A DNA stretch of 60,685 nucleotides, taken from DASQFD01 sp035633255. Lineage in GTDB: Bacteria > Actinomycetota > Actinomycetes > Actinomycetales > Dermatophilaceae. The stretch spans positions 1 through 60,685 of the forward strand of contig DASQFD010000044.1 of assembly GCA_035633255.1 (NCBI GenBank), read 5' to 3'. A model generated the notes under the pieces. The model was not told the origin of the DNA. It did no database searches and was given only the letters and a program-made list of their open reading frames with translations. Position numbers and translations under genes: made by a program. Below, in pieces: positions 17,225 through 24,534 of this stretch (position 1 is its first letter; every line of letters begins with the position of its first letter).

Positions 17225-18174
17225 GCCCCGTGGCGGAGGACGGCGGTGCGGTGAGCCCGGCCGAGGTGCGGGCGATCGTCACGGAGGTGCTCGCGGAGCT
17301 CCGGGGTGCGCCGGTGACTCCGGCCACCCCCCCACGGTCCGTGGTGACACCGTCCGCAGTGACGCCGTCCGCAGTGACGCCGTCCGCGGACGTCGACCTG
17401 CCCGACCCCACCGCGCCCGAGCGACGCCGCCGGGTCGGCGTCGACGACCCGGCCAACCCGACGGGCCTGGAGAACCTCGTGGCCTCGACGACCGCCCGCA
17501 TCGGCGTGGGGCGCGCCGGCCCGCGTCCGCGGACCTCCTCGCTGCTCCTCTTCCGGGCCGACCACGCCGTCACCCAGGACGCCATCTTCGGCGAGGTTCC
17601 CCAGGCCCTCCTCGACGAGCTCGGGATGTTCGCCGTCCAGACGCGGGTCACCTCGAGCGAGGAGTACCTGCTGCGGCCGGACCTCGGCCGGCTCCTCTCC
17701 GAGGAGGCGCGGGCCGAGGTCGACCGGCGCTGCACGAAGAAGCCGCAGGTCCAGCTGGTCGTGGGGGACGGCCTCTCCTGGGCCGCCGTGGCGAACAACC
17801 TGCCCCAGATCTACCCCGTCCTCGAGCAGGGCCTCAGGAGCGCCGGCCTCACCGTCGGAACGCCCTTCTTCGTGCGCTACTGCCGGGTGGGGGTCATGAA
17901 CGACGTGGGTGACCTCGTCGGCGCGGACGTCGTCGTGCTGCTCATCGGCGAGCGGCCCGGCCTGGGGGTCGCCGACGCGCTGTCGGTGTACTCCGGCTGG
18001 CGGCCCACCGCCGGGAAGACCGACGCCCACCGCGACGTCGTGTGCATGATCACCGAGAACGGCGGGACCAACCCCCTGGAGGCGGGGGCCTTCGTCGTGG
18101 AGCACGTCCGCACCGTCCTGGCACAGCAGGCCAGCGGGGTCGAGCTGCGGCGGCAGCTGAGCGGGAGCCGCTGA
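17221..18174 (+). CDS. eutC: Ethanolamine ammonia-lyase small subunit EutC with encapsulation peptide
   Basis: A 317-residue small subunit of the lyase that binds adenosylcobalamin with EutB. The conserved body begins near residue 75 (NPTGLENLVASTTARIGVGRAGPR) and includes LFRADHAVTQDAIFGEV, LVVGDGLSWAAVANNL and ENGGTNPLEAGAFVVEH. Residues about 10-32 (SPAEVRAIVTEVLAELRGAP) are an amphipathic helix of the encapsulation-peptide type. It is joined by a Pro/Ser/Val linker with three VTPSA repeats. The N-terminal extension accounts for the extra length over E. coli EutC (295). GTG at 17221 overlaps the eutB stop; GTG 17230 is an alternative. Confidence 0.95.
   Translation: MSPVAEDGGAVSPAEVRAIVTEVLAELRGAPVTPATPPRSVVTPSAVTPSAVTPSADVDLPDPTAPERRRRVGVDDPANPTGLENLVASTTARIGVGRAGPRPRTSSLLLFRADHAVTQDAIFGEVPQALLDELGMFAVQTRVTSSEEYLLRPDLGRLLSEEARAEVDRRCTKKPQVQLVVGDGLSWAAVANNLPQIYPVLEQGLRSAGLTVGTPFFVRYCRVGVMNDVGDLVGADVVVLLIGERPGLGVADALSVYSGWRPTAGKTDAHRDVVCMITENGGTNPLEAGAFVVEHVRTVLAQQASGVELRRQLSGSR
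17344..17388 (+). repeat. Three 15-base tandem repeats in the EutC linker
   Basis: Units at 17344-17358, 17359-17373 and 17374-17388 differ by one base each (GTGACACCGTCCGCA, GTGACGCCGTCCGCA, GTGACGCCGTCCGCG) and encode VTPSA three times. The repeat sets the length of the flexible linker between the EutC encapsulation helix and its catalytic body. It could change in number by slippage without shifting the frame. Confidence 0.8.
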
Positions 18175-18830
18175 TGGCTCTCCTCGACCCGATCCGTCCG
18201 ACCATCCTCGCCACCCGGGTGATCGAGAACGTCGAGCGCGGATATGCCGAGCGCATCGGGTTGCGGTCCGACCAGCGCAGCCTGGCCCTGGTGACCTGCG
18301 ACATCGACGACTGCCTCTACGCCTCCCTGGACGAGGCCACCAAGAGGGCCGATGTCGAGGTCGTCTACGCCCACTCGTTCTATGCCGGGTCGGCCCATGC
18401 CTCGGGTCCGCTCTCCGGCGAGATCATCGGCATGCTCGCCGCCCCCGACCCCGCCGAGGCGCGGGCCGGGCTGGAGGCGTGCGTGGACTACGCCGAGCGG
18501 GTCGCGCACTTCGAGTCGGCCAACGAGGACGGCTCGCTGGCGTTCTTCGCCCACCCGATCTCCCGCACCGGCTCCTACCTCAGCGCCGAGGCGGGCGTCG
18601 CGCAGGGCACCCCGCTCGCCTACCTCATCGCCCCGCCGCTGGAGGCGACCTACGCGCTCGACCGCGCGCTCAAGACCGCCGAGGTCGAGCTGCGGGTCTG
18701 GTTCGCCCCACCCTCGGAGACCAACTTCTCCGGCGGCTACCTCGTCGGTGACCAGAGCGCGGTCGTGGCGGCGTGCGCGGCCTTCCGCGAGGGTGTCCTC
18801 GAGGTCGCCCGGACGCCGAGGGAGGTGTGA
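18174..18830 (+). CDS. eutL: EutL family BMC-T shell protein
   Basis: A 218-residue circularly permuted tandem-BMC protein that forms pseudohexameric trimers with a gated central pore. Length equals E. coli EutL (219). Diagnostic segments are LATRVIENVERGYAERIGL near the start, LVTCDIDDCLYASLDEATK, VVYAHSFYAGSAHASGPLSGE, the FFAHPISRTGSYLSAEAGV loop and PPSETNFSGGYLVGDQ near the end. The ATG overlaps the EutC stop (TGATG). eutE starts 5 bases downstream. Confidence 0.95.
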   Translation: MALLDPIRPTILATRVIENVERGYAERIGLRSDQRSLALVTCDIDDCLYASLDEATKRADVEVVYAHSFYAGSAHASGPLSGEIIGMLAAPDPAEARAGLEACVDYAERVAHFESANEDGSLAFFAHPISRTGSYLSAEAGVAQGTPLAYLIAPPLEATYALDRALKTAEVELRVWFAPPSETNFSGGYLVGDQSAVVAACAAFREGVLEVARTPREV

Positions 18831-18834
18831 GGTC

Positions 18835-20337
18835 GTGACCGAGATCGACGCCGACCTGCGCTCGGTGCAGGAGGCCCGCGACCTCGCCGTCACCTGCCGC
18901 GCCGCCCAGCGGGAGTTCGCGACGGCGAGCCAGGAGCAGGTCGACCGGGCCTGCGCGGCGATGGCCGAGGCCGTGCACCGCGACGCCGCGCGCCTCGGGC
19001 GGATGGCCTGCGAGGAGACCGGCTACGGCGTGCCGGCGCACAAGCAGGTCAAGGTGGAGTTCGCCTCGCGCGCCGTGTGGGAGTCCATCCGTGACATCCC
19101 CACGGTGGGCGTGCTGCGCCGTGACCCGGAGCGGCGCACCGTCGAGATCGGGTGGCCGGTGGGGGTCGTGGTGGCCCTGACGCCCTCGACCAACCCGAGC
19201 TCCACGGCCGTCTTCAAGGTGCTGGTGTCGGTCAAGGCGCGCAACGGCATCGTGGTCGCGCCACACCCGGCGGCCGCAGAGTGCACCTACGAGGCCGTGC
19301 GCCTCATGGCCGAGGCCGGGGAGCGAGCCGGTATGCCGGCTGGCCTGGTCGCGTGCCTGCGTCGGGTCACCCTGCCCGGCACCCAGGAGCTGATGCGCCA
19401 CCACGCGACCTCGCTCATCCTCGCCACCGGCGGCACGCCGATGGTCCGTGCCGCCCACAGCACCGGCAAGCCCGCCATCGGGGTCGGGCCCGGCAACGTG
19501 CCCGTCTACGTCGACCGCAGCGCCGACGTGGCGGCCGCGGCGAGCGCCATCGTGAACAGCAAGGCCTTCGACTCCTCGGTCATCTGCGCCACCGAGCAGT
19601 CGGTGGTGGCCGACCGGCCGGTCGCCGAGACGTTGCGGGCCGAGATGCGGCGGCAGGGCGCGCACTGGGTGAGCGCGGCGGAGAAGCGGGCGCTGGAGCG
19701 GGTGCTGTTCACCCCGGGCGGCGGCATGGACCCCGTCGCGGTGGGCCGGACCCCGCAGCAGCTCGCGACGCTGGCCGGGTTCGCCGTGCCCGCGTCCGCC
19801 CGGATCCTCGTCGCCGACCTCGAGGCGGTGGGACGGGTCGAGCCGCTCAGCGGCGAGAAGCTCACGACCGTGCTGGGGTTCTACGTCGAGGACGGGTGGC
19901 GGGCCGGTTGCGAGCGCTGCGTGGAGCTGCTCCACTTCGGCGGCGACGGGCACTCGCTGGTCATCCACGCCACCGACGAGGACGTCGTCCTCGCGTTCGG
20001 CATCGAGAAGCCGGCGTTCCGCATCCTCGTCAACACGTGGGGGACGCTCGGCGCGATCGGCGCCACCACCGGTGTCATGCCGTCGATGACGCTGGCTCCC
20101 GGGGGGATCGGTGGCTCCGTGGTCAGCGACAACATCACGGTGCACCACCTGCTCAACGTCAAGCGGGTCGCCTACCCGCTGCGCGAGCCACCGGCGGCTG
20201 CGCGCGCGCTGGCCCCGGGGGTCGTGGCGGGACCCGTGGCGTTCGGCGGACCCTCGGCCACCGAGTCGCGGTCAGCGGACCCGGAGGTCGACCGGATCGT
20301 GCGCCGGGTGCTCCGCGAGCTCGGGGGTGCGCCGTGA
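18835..20337 (+). CDS. eutE: CoA-acylating acetaldehyde dehydrogenase EutE with C-terminal encapsulation helix
   Basis: A 500-residue BMC aldehyde dehydrogenase that turns acetaldehyde, NAD+ and CoA into acetyl-CoA. It shows the cofactor-binding PVGVVVALTPSTNPSSTAVFK, GVGPGNVPVYVDRSAD, the catalytic Cys251 in SSVICATEQSVV, and GGDGHSLVIHATDE. It starts almost directly with the catalytic domain and lacks the N-terminal encapsulation peptide of E. coli EutE. Instead it has an Ala/Pro/Gly linker (about residues 452-482) and a terminal amphipathic helix, EVDRIVRRVLRELGGAP, resembling the EutC N-terminal helix. GTG 18835 is 4 bases after the eutL stop. Confidence 0.95.
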   Translation: MTEIDADLRSVQEARDLAVTCRAAQREFATASQEQVDRACAAMAEAVHRDAARLGRMACEETGYGVPAHKQVKVEFASRAVWESIRDIPTVGVLRRDPERRTVEIGWPVGVVVALTPSTNPSSTAVFKVLVSVKARNGIVVAPHPAAAECTYEAVRLMAEAGERAGMPAGLVACLRRVTLPGTQELMRHHATSLILATGGTPMVRAAHSTGKPAIGVGPGNVPVYVDRSADVAAAASAIVNSKAFDSSVICATEQSVVADRPVAETLRAEMRRQGAHWVSAAEKRALERVLFTPGGGMDPVAVGRTPQQLATLAGFAVPASARILVADLEAVGRVEPLSGEKLTTVLGFYVEDGWRAGCERCVELLHFGGDGHSLVIHATDEDVVLAFGIEKPAFRILVNTWGTLGAIGATTGVMPSMTLAPGGIGGSVVSDNITVHHLLNVKRVAYPLREPPAAARALAPGVVAGPVAFGGPSATESRSADPEVDRIVRRVLRELGGAP

Positions 20338-20453
20338 CGCTCCCGCCGCGTAGCACGATGGGGGCACCGGCCCGCCCCCCGCCCGGCGCCCGCGCCTCGG
20401 CCCGCCCGTGGCCCCGACCCGCAGACCACGCACCAACGACAAAGGAGACCCCG

Positions 20454-20762
20454 GTGCCAGACCCCCAGATGATCGCGCTCGGCATGGTCGAGACGCGAGG
20501 ACTCGTCGGCAGCATCGAGGCGGCCGACGCCATGGTGAAGGCCGCCAACGTCACGCTCATCGGCAAGGTGGTGATCGGCGGCGGCTACGTGACGGTGATG
20601 GTGCGTGGCGACGTCGGCGCGGTGAAGGCCGCCACCGACGCCGGTGCCGCCGCCGCCTCGCGCGTCGGCGAGCTGGTCAGCGTGCACGTCATCCCGAGGC
20701 CGCACGGCGACGTCGAGTACATCCTCCCGTCGGACAACCCCGAGGTCTCGGGCGCCGAGTGA
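20454..20762 (+). CDS. eutM: EutM-type BMC-H hexameric shell protein
   Basis: A 102-residue single-BMC-domain protein, the main facet hexamer. The sequence is a close EutM/PduA type: ALGMVETRGLVGSIEAADAM at the start, then AANVTLIGKVVIGGGYVTVM, VRGDVGAVKAATDAGAAAA and VSVHVIPRPHGDVEYILP. The GTG at 20454 is chosen for its AAAGGAGA ribosome binding site and the family N-terminus. The 116 bases between eutE and eutM hold no gene. This is the only clear single-domain hexamer in the operon. Confidence 0.95.
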   Translation: MPDPQMIALGMVETRGLVGSIEAADAMVKAANVTLIGKVVIGGGYVTVMVRGDVGAVKAATDAGAAAASRVGELVSVHVIPRPHGDVEYILPSDNPEVSGAE

Positions 20763-20829
20763 GGGTGCTCCGCGACTCGGCACCGGCCGGGACGCGGAGC
20801 CGTGGCCACGCCGCACCTGTGGTGTCGGC

Positions 20830-21402
20830 GTGACACGGCGACGGGTCGTCACGGCCGACGACGTGCTCCGTGCTGCGCGCTCCGGCGCCACGGAGCTCGT
20901 CGTCGCGCCCGCGGACCGGGTCACGCCGCTGGCCCGGGACGTCGCGCACGAGCGACGGGTAGCCCTCGTCGCCGACGGCGCGCAGACCGTCGGGAGGAAC
21001 GGGCGCCGGGCTGCGCCCTCCGTTCCTCCGCCGCCTCCGCCGTCGCGCCTGGTCCACGTGGCCGGGGCGGGCACCGTCGGGCTGGAGCCGTTCCCCTTCC
21101 CCGGCCCCGCGCCGGAGATGGACGTGCGCACCCATGACGTCGTGACCGGCGCCGACGGGTTCCCCATGGCCGCTGGGGTGATGAGCCTGCGCGAGGGGTC
21201 CTTCCCCTGGACCCTCGACTACGACGAGGTGGAGTACGTCCTGGAGGGTGAGCTGCACGTCACCCGTGGCAGCCAGCGGGTGGTCGGCCGCCCCGGTGAC
21301 GTCATCGCCGTCCCGCGCGGCTCGTCCATCACCTTCGGCACCCCCTCGTGGACGCGCTTCCTCTACGTCACCCACCCCGCCGACTGGGCAGGCCCCCGGT
21401 GA
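20830..21402 (+). CDS. eutQ: EutQ-like cupin (ethanolamine utilization, possible acetate kinase)
   Basis: A 190-residue protein. Residues 1-55 match the EutQ N-terminal domain (RRVVTADDVLRAARSGATEL then DRVTPLARDVAHERRVALV). A Pro-rich linker follows (PSVPPPPPPS), then an EutQ cupin (about 70-190) with GLEPFPFPGPAPEMDVRTHDVV, FPWTLDYDEVEYVLEGELHV and VIAVPRGSSITFGTPSWTRFLYV. Salmonella EutQ has acetate kinase activity, so this gene may supply ATP from acetyl phosphate. It is shorter than the 229-233-residue enterobacterial form because of the trimmed linker. GTG at 20830; the stop overlaps eutJ. Confidence 0.9.
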   Translation: MTRRRVVTADDVLRAARSGATELVVAPADRVTPLARDVAHERRVALVADGAQTVGRNGRRAAPSVPPPPPPSRLVHVAGAGTVGLEPFPFPGPAPEMDVRTHDVVTGADGFPMAAGVMSLREGSFPWTLDYDEVEYVLEGELHVTRGSQRVVGRPGDVIAVPRGSSITFGTPSWTRFLYVTHPADWAGPR

Positions 21403-22244
21403 CCCCGGCGCCCTCCTCCGTCGACGCGCAGATGGCGGCGTTCGAGGGAGCGCTCACCGCCACCGTCGCGGACCCGCCACCCACCGGGCTGAAGGTCGGC
21501 GTGGACCTCGGCACGGCATACACGGTGGTCGTCGTCCTCGATGACGCGGACCGCCCGCTCGCGGCCGTCGCCGAGTTCGCGGACGTCGTCCGCGACGGCG
21601 TGGTGACCGACTTCGTCGGTGCCATCGACCTGGTCCGGCGGCTCAAGCGGGACGTCGAGCAGCGGACCGGTCTGGTCCTGACCGCCGCGCACGGCGCCTT
21701 CCCGCCCGGGGTGCCGCGCGCTGAGGTGCGGGCCGTCGCACACGTCATCGAGGCGGCGGAGATGGAGTGCACCGGGCTCGTCGACGAGCCGACCGCCGCC
21801 AACGCGGTGCTCGGGCTGCGTGAGGGTGTGGTCGTCGACGTGGGGGGCGGCACGACCGGCATCGCGGTGGTGCGTGACGGCGACGTGGTGCACACCGCGG
21901 ACGAGGCCACCGGCGGCACCCACTTCACGCTCGTCGTCGCCGGTGCGCACGGGATGCCGTTCGAGCAGGCCGAGCGCCTCAAGACCGACCCGGCCGAGCA
22001 GGGCCGGCTCCTCCCCGTCCTGCGGCCGGTCATGGAGAAGGTCGCTACGATCGTGGCGCGCCACACCGCGGGGTATGCCGTGCCGGTCGTGCACCTGGTG
22101 GGTGGCCCGGCCGCCTTCCCGGGCTTCGGGGACGTCGTCGCGGAGGTCACCGGAATCCCGACCGTCGTCCCCGCCTCCCCGCTGTTCGTCACCCCGCTCG
22201 GGATCGCCCGGTCCGCACCGGTGCGCGCCGTGAGCCCCGCCTGA
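21399..22244 (+). CDS. eutJ: EutJ-like chaperone (Hsp70/actin fold)
   Basis: A 281-residue protein of the EutJ/PilM-like ATPase fold, thought to assist assembly or folding of BMC enzymes. It has the phosphate-1 motif VGVDLGTAYTVVVVLDDADRP near residue 30, LVDEPTAANAVLGLREGVV with VVDVGGGTTGIAVV near 135-155, and VVHLVGGPAAFPGFGDVV near the end. Length matches E. coli EutJ (278). The GTG at 21399 overlaps the eutQ stop, so it is coupled. Confidence 0.92.
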   Translation: MTPAPSSVDAQMAAFEGALTATVADPPPTGLKVGVDLGTAYTVVVVLDDADRPLAAVAEFADVVRDGVVTDFVGAIDLVRRLKRDVEQRTGLVLTAAHGAFPPGVPRAEVRAVAHVIEAAEMECTGLVDEPTAANAVLGLREGVVVDVGGGTTGIAVVRDGDVVHTADEATGGTHFTLVVAGAHGMPFEQAERLKTDPAEQGRLLPVLRPVMEKVATIVARHTAGYAVPVVHLVGGPAAFPGFGDVVAEVTGIPTVVPASPLFVTPLGIARSAPVRAVSPA

Positions 22245-22260
22245 ACGAGAGGAGTGCGTC

Positions 22261-22884
22261 GTGGCCGAGTCGTTCGAGCTGCGGGCCTACAGCTACCTGG
22301 ACCGGATGCAGCCGCAGTTCGCGTCGTTCGTGGGCACGGTCACCCAGGGTGACCTGCCGGTGGAGGGGATGGCCGCGCTCTACGTCGAGATGGCACCGGG
22401 CAACCACGTCTTCCGGGTGGTCGACGTGGCCGTCAAGGCGACCCGGGCCCGACCGGGGGCGCAGATCGTGGAGCGGCAGTTCGGGATGTTCGAGCTGCAC
22501 TCGGACAGCCAGGCCGAGGTGCTGCAGGCGGGCGAGGCGGTCCTCGGCGAGCTCGGCCTGCAGGTGGCGGAGCGCCTTCGTCCCACGATCGCGTCGCTCC
22601 AGGTGATCACCAACGTCAGCCCGTACCAGAGCCAGCTGCTCAACCGCTTCACCCGCGGCATGATGCTCGTCGCCGGGCAGACCATGCTGGTGCTCGAGTG
22701 CACGCCCGCGGCGTACATCAACTACGCAGCGAACGAAGCCGAGAAGGCCGCCTCGGTCAACCTCATGCACGTCGCGTCGGTCGGCGTCTACGGGCGGCTG
22801 TGGATGGCCGGCACCGAGGCCGACGTGGTCACCGCCCGCGACGCCGCGGTCGCCGCCCTGGAGGGCATCGATGGCCGGTCCTGA
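22261..22884 (+). CDS. Tandem BMC-domain shell protein (not EutL-like)
   Basis: A 207-residue protein with two BMC-like halves. The first (about residues 25-100) includes VEGMAALYVEMAPGNHVFRV, VVDVAVKATRARPGAQIVER and HSDSQAEVLQAGEAVLGELG. The second (about 110-205) includes MMLVAGQTMLVLECTPAAYI, ANEAEKAASVNLMHVASVGV and MAGTEADVVTARDAAVAALE. It is distinct from EutL in sequence and does not read as PduT, PduB or CcmO to me. It is most likely a trimeric (BMC-T) shell component specific to this type of locus. The GTG follows an AGAGGAGTG ribosome binding site. Confidence 0.7.
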   Translation: MAESFELRAYSYLDRMQPQFASFVGTVTQGDLPVEGMAALYVEMAPGNHVFRVVDVAVKATRARPGAQIVERQFGMFELHSDSQAEVLQAGEAVLGELGLQVAERLRPTIASLQVITNVSPYQSQLLNRFTRGMMLVAGQTMLVLECTPAAYINYAANEAEKAASVNLMHVASVGVYGRLWMAGTEADVVTARDAAVAALEGIDGRS

Positions 22885-23218
22885 GCCCACGCCGCTGCGC
22901 CGCCGCTTCGTCACCCGCGTCGACGTCGAGGCCGCGCACCGCGCTGGTGAGGCGGTCACGCTGGCGCCCCTCGACGTCATCACCCACGAGGCGGCTCAAC
23001 GGGCCGCGGACCTCGGCGTGACGGTCTCGCGCCCGGAGCGCGCCGCCCCGCCGGCGGCGACCGCGCCGCGTCCGCGTGCGCCGGGGGGCGGGAGGTTGCC
23101 GGACGACGGCGGCCTGCTGCGCGAGGCGGTCCGGGCGGCCGTCGTCGCCGAGCTCGGCGCCGAGCCGCCCGGACTCGACGCCGCCATCGACACGGTGCTG
23201 GGCCGGCGTTCGGGGTGA
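22871..23218 (+). CDS. Stand-alone EutQ N-terminal-domain-like protein
   Basis: A 115-residue protein with no cupin. Residues 10-50 (RRFVTRVDVEAAHRAGEAV, then LAPLDVITHEAAQRAADLGV) parallel both the N-terminus of the EutQ encoded here and that of enterobacterial EutQ as I recall it (LITANDIRAAHARGE, IITPEAREVAELLG). After a Pro/Ala linker, residues 84-112 (LLREAVRAAVVAELGAEPPG then LDAAIDTVLGRR) form amphipathic helices like the EutQ linker helix. The ATG lies 14 bases inside the BMC-T gene. It is probably a core-assembly or shell-linker factor. Last gene of the operon. Confidence 0.65.
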   Translation: MAGPEPTPLRRRFVTRVDVEAAHRAGEAVTLAPLDVITHEAAQRAADLGVTVSRPERAAPPAATAPRPRAPGGGRLPDDGGLLREAVRAAVVAELGAEPPGLDAAIDTVLGRRSG

Positions 23219-23255
23219 TCCGCGGTTCACCGGCACGTGGTCTCGTCGCGGGCCA

Positions 23256-23279
23256 CCGGCATACCGGCGGGTATGCCGG
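23256..23279. terminator. Hairpin ending the eut operon, built from two octamer copies
   Basis: Arms CCGGCATACC (23256-23265) and GGTATGCCGG (23270-23279) are perfect complements around the tetraloop GGCG. It starts 38 bases after the last eut gene. A 10-base GC-rich stem is a good terminator candidate, although no T-run follows. Each arm contains one copy of the genome-wide octamer in opposite orientation. Confidence 0.55.
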
Positions 23280-23324
23280 TGGGGACGTTGCTCACGCCGG
23301 GCGGCGGCGGGTGCGCGGGCAGCG

Positions 23325-23335
23325 TTAGGTTAGGC
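23325..23335 (+). promoter_or_regulatory. Promoter / half DtxR-like site before the SDR gene
   Basis: TTAGGTTAGGC matches one half of the actinobacterial DtxR/IdeR box, but the right half is missing. The same bases contain TAGGTT, a plausible -10 element, about 70 bases before the ATG at 23403. I favour a promoter over an iron-regulated site. Confidence 0.3.
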
Positions 23336-23402
23336 ACGGCCGCGGGAGGAGCGGTCGCCGGGGCGCGCGCACGCGCGCCCCCGAACACGAAAGGCGTCGA
23401 CG

Positions 23403-24494
23403 ATGACGGCACTGCTGATGACAGGCTTCCCCGGGTTCCTCGGGTCGGCACTGCTACCGAGGCTCCTCGCACGGCGCAAGGGCGTGCAGGCGCTGTGCCT
23501 GGTGCAGGAGCACTGGATGCCGTTGGCCGCGGAGCGGGTCGCCGAGATCGAGGCGGCGCACCCGCACACCGCGGGGCGGATCTCGCTCGTGACGGGCGAC
23601 ATCACGACCGCGGGGCTCGGCATCGAGTACGGCGACCGGGGCCGCGTGGCCGACGTGACGGAGGTCTGGCACCTCGCCGCGGTGTACGACCTGGCCGTCC
23701 CGGAGCCGGTGGCCCGTCGGGTCAACGTCGAGGGCACCGCCCACGTCATCGAGTTCTGCCTGGGGCGGGAGAAGTTCACCCGGCTGCAGTACGTCAGCAC
23801 CTGCTACGTCAGCGGTGACTACGCCGGCGAGTTCCCCGAGGACGACCTGGATCTCGGCCAGGGGTTCCTCAACCACTACGAGTCCACGAAGTTCGAGGCC
23901 GAGGTGCTGGTGCGCCGCGCCGTTCGTGCCGGCCTGCCCGCCACGATCTACCGGCCGGGCATCGTCGTGGGCGACTCGCGGACCGGTGAGACGCAGAAGT
24001 ACGACGGGCCGTACATGTACGTCACCTACATGAGCCGCCTGCCGTGGGTCGCGGTGATCCCCGGCGTGGGGGACTTCGACACGGTGCGGGCCGGGCTCGT
24101 GCCACGCGACTACGTCATCGCGGCCATGGACGTGCTGTCGGTGAAGAAGGCGTCCAAGGGCAAGACCTACGCCCTGACCGACCCCAACCCCCCGACGACG
24201 AAGGAGGTGGTCGACACCTTCGCGCACTACCTGAAGCGGCGGGCGATCACCGTCCCGGTGCCCTCGAGCCTGACCAAGCTGCTCATCGACAGGGTGCCCG
24301 GCCTGGAGAGCCTGCTCGGGCTCCCCGCGGAGGCGCTGGACTACCTCAGCACTCGCACCACGTACTCCACCACCAACGCCGTCACCGACCTGGCCGGCAC
24401 CGGCGTGGAGTGCCCACCCTTCACCACGTACGCCGAGCGCCTGCTCGACTACATGGTCGCCCACCCCGAGCACGGCGCCAAGGCGATGACGTGA
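23403..24494 (+). CDS. Extended SDR, thioester reductase-like (NAD_binding_4)
   Basis: A 363-residue NAD(P)-dependent reductase. The Rossmann start is TALLMTGFPGFLGSALLPRL with the GxxGxxG loop (GFPGFLG). A VTGDITTAGLGI segment, EVWHLAAVYDL, the active-site Tyr-Lys in HYESTKFEAEVLVRRA and the YRPGIVVGDS motif are typical of male-sterility/thioester-reductase SDRs that reduce acyl thioesters to aldehydes or alcohols. An AMP-binding or carrier domain is absent. It precedes the acyl-ACP-reductase-like gene by 40 bases and is presumably co-transcribed, suggesting a two-step acyl reduction. The substrate is unknown. Confidence 0.75.
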   Translation: MTALLMTGFPGFLGSALLPRLLARRKGVQALCLVQEHWMPLAAERVAEIEAAHPHTAGRISLVTGDITTAGLGIEYGDRGRVADVTEVWHLAAVYDLAVPEPVARRVNVEGTAHVIEFCLGREKFTRLQYVSTCYVSGDYAGEFPEDDLDLGQGFLNHYESTKFEAEVLVRRAVRAGLPATIYRPGIVVGDSRTGETQKYDGPYMYVTYMSRLPWVAVIPGVGDFDTVRAGLVPRDYVIAAMDVLSVKKASKGKTYALTDPNPPTTKEVVDTFAHYLKRRAITVPVPSSLTKLLIDRVPGLESLLGLPAEALDYLSTRTTYSTTNAVTDLAGTGVECPPFTTYAERLLDYMVAHPEHGAKAMT

Positions 24495-24534
24495 CCGGCG
24501 CGACCCCGCGTTCCTGTCCCCCGAGGAGATCCCG

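Noticed and set aside
23325..23335. DtxR/IdeR iron box
   Set aside because: Only the left half matches the consensus. A -10 promoter element explains the bases equally well.
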